NCBI GenBank assembly: GCA_029009035.1
Contig: JAQXJQ010000049.1
Span: forward strand, 1 to 8,800
Length of the DNA: 8,800 nt
Source: Oscillospiraceae bacterium
GTDB taxonomy: Bacteria > Bacillota > Clostridia > Oscillospirales > Oscillospiraceae
Direction of reading: 5' to 3'
Made by a program: the position numbers and the translations under genes. The notes beneath the pieces are model-generated. The model saw only the letters and a list, made by a program, of their open reading frames with translations. It was not told the DNA's origin and did not search any database. Position 1 is the stretch's first letter. The number at the start of each line of letters is the position of its first letter. Of this stretch, positions 4,576-8,800 are shown piece after piece.

Positions 4576-6897
4576 AGGTCTTGTTTCTCCTTTCGTATTG
4601 AGGACGGCGCAGTTGTTTTCTTCCCGGGGGACGGGCCGGACAGAGGGCTTGAACATTCTCAGGCGCAGGGCGTTGGAGACCACGCACACCGAGCTGAGAC
4701 TCATGGCGGCGGCGGCCAGCATGGGGGAGAGCTGGATGTGCAGCAGGGGGTAGAGGGCGCCTGCTGCCAGGGGGATGCAGATGACATTGTAGAAAAATGC
4801 CCAGAACAGGTTTTGCTTCACATTGCGGATGGTGGCCCGGGACAGCTCCACAGCGGTGACCGCGTCGGCCGGATCGCTCTTCATGAGTACGATGTCCGCC
4901 GACTCAATGGCGATGTCGGCGCCGGCGCCGATGGCAAGACCCACGTCGGCGCGGGCCAGGGCTGGGGCGTCGTTAATGCCGTCGCCCACCATGGCCACCA
5001 CACGGCCTTCCTGCTGCAGCCGGGCAATTTCCCGCTCCTTGTCCCCGGGGAGCACCTCCGCGATCACCCGGGTAAGGCCCAGCTCTTTGCCGATGGCTTC
5101 GGCGGTGCGGCGGTTGTCTCCGGTGAGCATGACCACCTCAAGCCCCAGCTTTTGGAGGGACTCAATGGCGGTTTTGCTGGTGGGCTTCACCGTATCCGCC
5201 ACGGAGATGATGCCGATGAGACTGCTGCCCACCCTGAAGAACAGGGGTGGTTTGCCCTGGGCGGCCAGGCGGTCTGCCAGCGCTCCGGCCTCACCGGGGT
5301 CGACGCCGTACTGCTCCAGCATGGCGCGGTTTCCGGCCAGATACTCAGCGTCTCCGATGCGGCCTTTGACGCCTTTACCGAAAACGGCTTCGAAATCAGA
5401 CACGGGAGAGAGGGGGACGGAGCGCTTTTCCGCCTCGTCCACGATGGCGGAGCCCAGGGGATGCTCCGAGGGCTTTTCCAGGCTTGCGGCGATGGAGAGA
5501 AGCTCTGTTTCCGTTGTGCCGGAACTGGGGTAAAGGCCGGTTACTTGTGGCTTTCCCCGGGTGATGGTGCCGGTTTTGTCCAGGACCACGGTGGTGACGG
5601 AGCGCAGGCGCTCCAGCCCTTGGGCGGATTTGATGAGGATCCCGTGCTCCGCGCCCTTGCCGGTGCCCACCATGATGGCCACGGGGGTGGCCAGACCCAG
5701 CGCGCAGGGGCAGGAGATGACCAGCACGGCCACACCGGAGGTAAGGGCCTGTTCCGCGCCGTGGCCGGTGAGCAGCCAGAGAAGGGCAGTGAGCAGGGCA
5801 ATGGCCATCACCGCGGGAACAAATACCCCGGCCACCCTGTCCGCCAGCTTGGCGATAGGGGCCTTGGAGGAGGCGGCCTCGTCCACCAGACGGATCATCT
5901 GGGCCAGGGTGGTGTCCTGACCCACCCGGGTGGCCTTGACGGTGAGCACACCGGAGCGGTTGATGGAGGCGGAGATCACGCTGTCGCCCACGGCCTTGTC
6001 CACGGGGACAGACTCACCGGTGAGGGCGGACTCATCCACGGAGGAGGCCCCGTCCACCACGACGCCGTCCACGGGGATGCTGCCGCCGGGACGGATGAGG
6101 ATGAGCTCGCCCTGTGTGATTTGCTCCACCGGCACTTCCACCTCTTTCCCGTCACGCAGGAGGGTGGCTGTCTTGGGGGAGAGGTCCATGAGGCGGGCGA
6201 TGGCCTGCCCGGTCTTGCCCTTGGAGCGAGTCTCCAGATACTTGCCCAGGGTGATGAGGGTGAGGATCATGCCGGCGGACTCGAAATACAAGTCCATGGA
6301 GTAGCGCTCCACCATGGCCATATCCCCATGCCCCAACCCCCAGCCGATGAAGTAGAGGGCGATGACGCCGTAGAGTGCGGCGGCGCCGGAACCCACGGCG
6401 ATGAGGGAGTCCATGTTGGGGGAGCGGCGCCAAAGGGTCTTGAAGCCCACCCGGAAATACTTTCCGTTGACGACCATAATGGGCAGGGTGAGGAGGAACA
6501 GGGTGAGGGCATAGGTCATGGCATTTCCTGTTCCGTGGAAAAAGTGGGGAATGGGCCAGCCCATCATGTGGCCCATGGAGAGATAGAACAGGGGGATGAG
6601 AAAGACAAAGGAGGCGATGAGCCGCCGCTTCATCTGCGCCAGTTCCTCCTCCGCTTTGTCGGCGGCGGGTTTTGCCGGTGCGTCCTGCCGGGTGGGCAGA
6701 GATGCGCCGTAGCCCGCGTCCACCACGGCGGCAATGATCTCGTCGGCGGTGAGTTCGCCCTGCCAGTCCACGGTCATGCTCCCGCCCAGCAGGTTTACAT
6801 TGACCTCGCTGACGCCGGGGAGCTTCCGCACCGCTTTGTCCACATGGGCGGAGCAGGCGGAGCAGGTCATGCCGGTCACGGTAAATTTTTCGCGCAT
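4375..6897 (-). CDS. copA: Cu(I)-exporting P1B-type ATPase with N- and C-terminal HMA domains
   Basis: An 840-residue membrane pump that drives Cu(I) out of the cytosol with ATP. In order, it has an N-terminal heavy-metal-associated domain (3-66, GMTCSAC with C12/C15), membrane helices from about 92, the actuator domain with TGES (293-296), the metal-site CPC in helix 6 (396-398), the phosphorylation motif DKTGT (D440), the nucleotide domain with SEHP (477-480), GDGINDAP (638-645), and YN (703-704) and MSLSS (732-736) in the last helices. CPC, YN and MxxSS are the Cu(I) P1B-1 signature. After the usual end (ALRLRMFKP, about 751) a 24-residue linker leads to a second HMA domain, GMMCQHC (C786/C789), which is unusual for bacterial CopA and resembles CopZ. 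The ATG at 6895-6897 has GAGGTG (6903-6908) 5 nt upstream and starts 11 nt after csoR. Confidence 0.95.
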   Translation of the reverse strand: MREKFTVTGMTCSACSAHVDKAVRKLPGVSEVNVNLLGGSMTVDWQGELTADEIIAAVVDAGYGASLPTRQDAPAKPAADKAEEELAQMKRRLIASFVFLIPLFYLSMGHMMGWPIPHFFHGTGNAMTYALTLFLLTLPIMVVNGKYFRVGFKTLWRRSPNMDSLIAVGSGAAALYGVIALYFIGWGLGHGDMAMVERYSMDLYFESAGMILTLITLGKYLETRSKGKTGQAIARLMDLSPKTATLLRDGKEVEVPVEQITQGELILIRPGGSIPVDGVVVDGASSVDESALTGESVPVDKAVGDSVISASINRSGVLTVKATRVGQDTTLAQMIRLVDEAASSKAPIAKLADRVAGVFVPAVMAIALLTALLWLLTGHGAEQALTSGVAVLVISCPCALGLATPVAIMVGTGKGAEHGILIKSAQGLERLRSVTTVVLDKTGTITRGKPQVTGLYPSSGTTETELLSIAASLEKPSEHPLGSAIVDEAEKRSVPLSPVSDFEAVFGKGVKGRIGDAEYLAGNRAMLEQYGVDPGEAGALADRLAAQGKPPLFFRVGSSLIGIISVADTVKPTSKTAIESLQKLGLEVVMLTGDNRRTAEAIGKELGLTRVIAEVLPGDKEREIARLQQEGRVVAMVGDGINDAPALARADVGLAIGAGADIAIESADIVLMKSDPADAVTAVELSRATIRNVKQNLFWAFFYNVICIPLAAGALYPLLHIQLSPMLAAAAMSLSSVCVVSNALRLRMFKPSVRPVPREENNCAVLNTKGETRPMEKKVIIEGMMCQHCRAHAEKALNDLPGVTATVDLESKTATVTGEVSDDAIRAAIKDAGYEVSAIQ
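4586..4593 (-). promoter_or_regulatory. Internal Shine-Dalgarno inside copA, before the CopZ-like domain
   Basis: AAAGGAGA on the minus strand, read in frame as Lys-Gly-Glu of the linker, lies 10-11 nt before an ATG (4573-4575). It is placed precisely at the domain boundary, which argues against a chance purine run. Confidence 0.6.
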
Positions 6898-6908
6898 AAG
6901 GTCACCTC

Positions 6909-7169
6909 TCAGATCAGTTTGCCCAGAGCGGCGACAAATTCGTCAATTTTTTCGGCGCGGGCGGCGTCGCCCTCCGCGTGCTCCACGCAGTGCTTCAGGT
7001 GGGCGGAGAGGATCTCCCGGTTCACCTTGCGAAGCATGGCGTCAACAGCCATGACCTGCTGGGAGATATCCATGCAGTAGCGGTCATCCTCCACCATTTT
7101 AATGATGCCGTCGATCTGTCCCCGGGCGGTCTTCAGCAGGGGGAGAACGGTCTTGGGATCGGCCATCAT
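6909..7169 (-). CDS. csoR: CsoR-family copper-sensing repressor
   Basis: An 86-residue, all-helical repressor that binds DNA as a tetramer and lets go when Cu(I) binds. The family motif is clear: PLLKTARGQIDGIIKMVE near the N-terminus (10-27 here), then the Cu(I) ligands Cys32, His57 and Cys61 (RYCMDISQQ and AHLKHC). The C-H-C set separates it from the FrmR formaldehyde sensors and RcnR nickel sensors. The ATG at 7167-7169 is chosen because AAAGGAT (7179-7185) lies 9 nt upstream. A GTG at 7178 would be adjacent to that site and too close, and the next ATG (7166) is also possible, differing by one residue. It is the first gene of the operon; copA follows 11 nt after its stop. Autoregulation is indicated by an operator over its own transcription start. 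Confidence 0.93.
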   Translation of the reverse strand: MMADPKTVLPLLKTARGQIDGIIKMVEDDRYCMDISQQVMAVDAMLRKVNREILSAHLKHCVEHAEGDAARAEKIDEFVAALGKLI

Positions 7170-7187
7170 AGAAAACACATCCTTTCA

Positions 7188-7216
7188 AAACACCCCCCTG
7201 GGGGGGAGGGGTGTTT
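7188..7216. promoter_or_regulatory. CsoR operator
   Basis: A GC-rich inverted repeat with 9-bp perfect arms AAACACCCC (7188-7196) and GGGGTGTTT (7208-7216) around a C/G-run centre. It also contains CCCCCC-T-GGGGGG. C-run/G-run dyads are the known CsoR-family operator type. It lies immediately downstream of the -10 box of the csoR promoter and covers the expected transcription start, so bound CsoR would block transcription of csoR-copA. Confidence 0.8.
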
Positions 7217-7218
7217 GC

Positions 7219-7247
7219 AGTATAACAGGGTTTGCTGAAATTGTCAA
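7219..7247 (-). promoter_or_regulatory. Sigma-A promoter of the csoR-copA operon
   Basis: On the minus strand, a perfect -35 TTGACA (7242-7247), a 17-bp spacer and -10 TATACT (7219-7224) preceded by TGT (extended -10). This is a very strong promoter, as expected for one held off by a repressor. Transcription should start near 7212, inside the CsoR operator. Confidence 0.88.
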
Positions 7248-7262
7248 GGGGAGAAAACACAG

Positions 7263-7299
7263 AACCCGCCGGAAAAGGCTTTGCCTTTCCCGACGGGTT
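7263..7299 (-). terminator. Hairpin terminator of the thioesterase gene
   Basis: Arms 7283-7299 and 7263-7279 pair over 17 bp with two G-U wobbles and a 3-nt loop. It begins 12 nt past the thioesterase stop (7312-7314). The following minus-strand tract is only moderately T-rich (TCTGTGTTTTCTC), so efficiency may be less than complete. It lies just upstream of the csoR promoter. Confidence 0.7.
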
Positions 7300-7311
7300 T
7301 GACGGTGGATT

Positions 7312-7704
7312 TTATTTGTTCAGCTTGGCCTGCACCTTGGCCAGGAATTTCTCCGGCTTGATGATGAAGCGCTCATGGGTACCGCGGCCGATCTCGCCCG
7401 CCTCGTCATAGGCGACCACCTCAAAGGTGAGCTTCTTGCCCTCCACGGCAACGAGGGTGGCCTCCGCCCAGACCTTCATGCCGATGGGGGTGGCGGCGGA
7501 GTGGGAGACATCCAGGTGGGTGCCCACGGTACCCTCATCCTCCGCGAGGAAGGGAAGCACGGTGTTGGCGGCGGCACCCTCCATCAGGGCGATCATATAG
7601 GGGGTGGCGAACACGGGCACCAGGCCGGAGCCCACGGCGGCAGCGGTGTTCTGCTGGGTGACGACGGTTTCCTCGCGGCCCTTCAGGCCGATTTCAATGG
7701 ACAT
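7312..7704 (-). CDS. Hot-dog fold thioesterase, fluoroacetyl-CoA thioesterase (FlK)-like
   Basis: A 130-residue single-domain cytosolic protein of the FlK-like branch of the hot-dog thioesterases, which hydrolyse short acyl-CoA esters. ATPYMIALME (33-42) and GTVGTHLDVSHSAATPIG (58-75) are family hallmarks. Thr34, Glu42 and His68 have the same mutual spacing (8 and 26 residues) as the Thr-Glu-His triad of FlK. The C-terminal half gives the remaining strands (LTFEVVAYDEAGEIGRGTHERFII 92-115). The ATG at 7702-7704 is chosen since GGAGGG (7711-7716) lies 6 nt upstream; the frame stays open to 7803, but that would include the promoter. The gene stands alone with its own promoter and terminator. 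True substrate is unknown: anaerobes of this type have many members of this family with no link to fluoroacetate, and general acyl-CoA housekeeping is as likely. Confidence 0.85.
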   Translation of the reverse strand: MSIEIGLKGREETVVTQQNTAAAVGSGLVPVFATPYMIALMEGAAANTVLPFLAEDEGTVGTHLDVSHSAATPIGMKVWAEATLVAVEGKKLTFEVVAYDEAGEIGRGTHERFIIKPEKFLAKVQAKLNK

Positions 7705-7736
7705 AGGGATCCCTCCGTAAACTGATTTGTGAGCTG

Positions 7737-7765
7737 ATTGTACAATATTTGGATGAGCTTGGCAA
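7737..7765 (-). promoter_or_regulatory. Promoter of the thioesterase gene
   Basis: Minus strand -35 TTGCCA (7760-7765), 17-bp spacer, -10 TACAAT (7737-7742). Expected start near 7730, leaving a short leader of about 25 nt to the ATG at 7704. Confidence 0.75.
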
Positions 7766-7780
7766 GTGGAGGAAAAAATA

Positions 7781-7809
7781 TGGACAACAATGGCCGCCTG
7801 CATTATACT
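7781..7809 (+). promoter_or_regulatory. Promoter of the corA-like gene
   Basis: Plus strand -35 TGGACA (7781-7786), 17-bp spacer, -10 TATACT (7804-7809). Transcription should begin near 7816, only about 20 nt before the ATG, with AAGGAGGGAG in between. No room is left for a Mg2+-sensing leader or riboswitch. Confidence 0.75.
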
Positions 7810-7834
7810 GTGGGGGAGAAAAGGAGGGAGTGCT

Positions 7835-8665
7835 ATGCAGAAGGTGATCTACACCAAACAGATTCAGGAGTACTCCGACTACATTGACCAGAGTGTCATT
7901 GACTATATTGCTTCCGGCCAGATCGAGACCTTTGAGAGCTTCCCGGATTATAATATCATTGCTTTCGACTGGTACGACCCGGAAAACGCCGATGCCGCGC
8001 CGGCCCAGCTGATGATCTACATTGACGCCGACGACCTCTTCTTTATCTGTGAGAATGATGACTCCTACCGCGTGGCTCATGGGCTGTTTGTGGAGGCGGA
8101 GAGCAACGAGCGGGCGCTTTATCTCTTCTTCTGCAGCCTGTTCAAGAGCGGCAGCATCCATCTGGAGCGGATGGAGGACCGGATCTCCCGGCTGGACGAC
8201 GCTGTCATCGAAGAGCGGAAAGGAGACCTCCGGGCGGAGATCGTGGAGCTGCGCTATGAGGTGATGCGGCTGCGGAAGTATTATGAGCAGATGGACCTGC
8301 TCTTTGATGAGCTGTGCGAAAATGAGAACGAGCTGTTCAGCAAGGAGTACCTGAAGTATTTTGCTATCCTCCACAGCCGTGTGCTGCGCCTGATCTCCAT
8401 GGTGCAGAGCCTGCGGGACTACATCACCCAGGTGCGCGAGTCCTACCAGGCGCAGATCGGCATCAAGCAGAACAATCTGATGAAGGTGTTTACTCTGGTG
8501 ACCTCCATCTTCCTGCCCCTCACCCTGATCGTGGGCTGGTATGGGATGAATTTCGATATGCCGGAGTTCCGGATGCGGTACGGGTACCCAATGGTCATCG
8601 GGCTGTGCGCCGTCGTTTGCATTGTGTGGTATATCGCATTTAAACGGAAGAACTGGTTTAAGTAA
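7835..8665 (+). CDS. corA: CorA-family magnesium/divalent cation channel
   Basis: A 276-residue CorA-type protein; members form homopentameric Mg2+ channels in the cytoplasmic membrane. The long acidic N-terminal cytosolic domain is followed by heptad-like helices (about 108-215, rich in E/R/L) that form the stalk, then two C-terminal helices (about 218-236 and 252-270). The signature GMN (237-239, in YGMNFDMPE) closes the first membrane helix, and the protein ends in the basic tail KRKNWFK. It is somewhat shorter than the roughly 315 residues of classical CorA. The ATG at 7835 is chosen because AAGGAGGG (7821-7828) is 6-7 nt upstream; the frame remains open to an ATG at 7766, but that lies before the promoter. 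Transport of Co2+ or Zn2+ in addition to, or instead of, Mg2+ cannot be excluded. It is divergent from the thioesterase gene and monocistronic. Confidence 0.92.
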   Translation: MQKVIYTKQIQEYSDYIDQSVIDYIASGQIETFESFPDYNIIAFDWYDPENADAAPAQLMIYIDADDLFFICENDDSYRVAHGLFVEAESNERALYLFFCSLFKSGSIHLERMEDRISRLDDAVIEERKGDLRAEIVELRYEVMRLRKYYEQMDLLFDELCENENELFSKEYLKYFAILHSRVLRLISMVQSLRDYITQVRESYQAQIGIKQNNLMKVFTLVTSIFLPLTLIVGWYGMNFDMPEFRMRYGYPMVIGLCAVVCIVWYIAFKRKNWFK

Positions 8666-8668
8666 GCA

Positions 8669-8704
8669 AAAAAGAGGAATTGCCGTTCGGCAATTCCTCT
8701 TTTT
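8669..8704. terminator. Bidirectional intrinsic terminator after corA
   Basis: Perfect 16-bp hairpin with arms AAAAAGAGGAATTGCC (8669-8684) and its complement (8689-8704) around a GTTC loop. The T5 tract on plus and the A6 run (T6 on minus) let it stop both corA and the convergent gene that ends at 8715. Confidence 0.92.
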
Positions 8705-8714
8705 GCTTGCTTGG

Positions 8715-8800
8715 TCAGATACCCAGCTGAGTCCACAGATCGTTGTAGAGGGTCAGGGTCGCGGGATCCAGGTTCACATACAGCTCGCAGCGGTCCAGAA
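8715..8800 (-). CDS. C-terminus of a gene entering from the right edge; possibly a solute-binding protein
   Basis: Only the last 27 codons and the TGA stop (8715-8717) are in the window. They encode a tail starting LDRCELYVNL and ending LYNDLWTQLGI. The stop sits 10 nt before the bidirectional terminator, and codon choice matches the neighbouring genes, supporting a real convergent gene. The pattern of a short helix followed by LYNDLW is reminiscent of the C-terminus of spermidine/putrescine-type periplasmic or lipoprotein binding proteins, but 27 residues do not establish function. Confidence 0.6.
   Translation of the reverse strand, partial: LDRCELYVNLDPATLTLYNDLWTQLGI

Noticed and set aside
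4378..7080. A 900-codon open frame on the plus strand opposite copA and csoR
   Set aside because: It is the antisense shadow of copA. High GC at third codon positions keeps the complementary frame free of stops; the product is rich in Gly, His and Asp with no recognisable domain, while the minus strand encodes a full P-type ATPase.
7170..7178. GTG start for csoR three codons upstream
   Set aside because: It is practically adjacent to the AAAGGAT ribosome site; the ATG at 7169 has proper spacing.
7200..7211. Run of G residues as a possible G-quadruplex
   Set aside because: It is better explained as half of the CsoR inverted repeat, whose C-run partner lies beside it.
7705..7803. 33-residue N-terminal extension of the thioesterase
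   Set aside because: The region contains the gene's own promoter, and GGAGGG directs initiation at 7704.
7766..7834. 23-residue N-terminal extension of the CorA protein
   Set aside because: It contains the -35 and -10 boxes; AAGGAGGG directs initiation at 7835.
1..8800. Search by eye for tRNA, rRNA, CRISPR repeats, insertion sequences or phage genes
   Set aside because: None was seen. All stretches are accounted for by genes, and intergenic gaps are under about 170 bases and hold promoters, operators or terminators.

Overview
The window is GC-rich and densely coded, with short intergenic gaps, strong AGGAGG-type ribosome binding sites and compact intrinsic terminators. Gene content (CsoR/CopA, an M42 peptidase, a compact peptide/nickel-type ABC ATPase pair, and an XRE regulator with a desulfoferrodoxin-like tail) fits a GC-rich anaerobic Clostridia/Oscillospiraceae-type Firmicute. 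This placement is inferred from protein character and was not checked by any search.

Layout. (1) 1-1367, plus strand: the 3' end of a Dpp/Opp/Nik-type ABC operon, with two overlapping ATPase genes, the first cut by the window edge. It ends in a bidirectional terminator (1370-1403). (2) 4209-1402, minus strand: a three-gene operon with an XRE regulator carrying a zinc-ribbon plus superoxide-reductase-like domain, then an M42 aminopeptidase, then a 12-TM MFS transporter. It has its own consensus promoter (4291-4319) with palindromes around the start of transcription. (3) 7247-4334, minus strand: a copper-efflux operon with promoter, GC-rich CsoR operator, csoR, copA and terminator. CopA carries an extra C-terminal CopZ-like domain preceded by an in-frame Shine-Dalgarno and ATG, so a separate chaperone may be made from the same gene. 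(4) 7765-7263, minus strand: a monocistronic FlK-like hot-dog thioesterase with promoter and terminator. (5) 7781-8704, plus strand: a divergently transcribed CorA-family Mg2+ channel with promoter and terminator. (6) 8800-8715, minus strand: the last 27 codons of another gene, possibly a solute-binding protein.

How the parts work together. CsoR should release its operator when it binds Cu(I), allowing synthesis of CopA (efflux pump) and a CopZ-like donor domain. The neighbouring regulator operon has a sensor-like domain derived from superoxide reductase in which most of the iron ligands are replaced. It probably autoregulates a peptidase and an exporter/importer of unknown substrate. The two systems are insulated by a terminator, so a shared role in metal or redox stress is only a possibility. 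The items most worth a second look are the nested CopZ start and the degenerate SOR-like regulator. No tRNA, rRNA, CRISPR array, transposase or prophage gene was seen.
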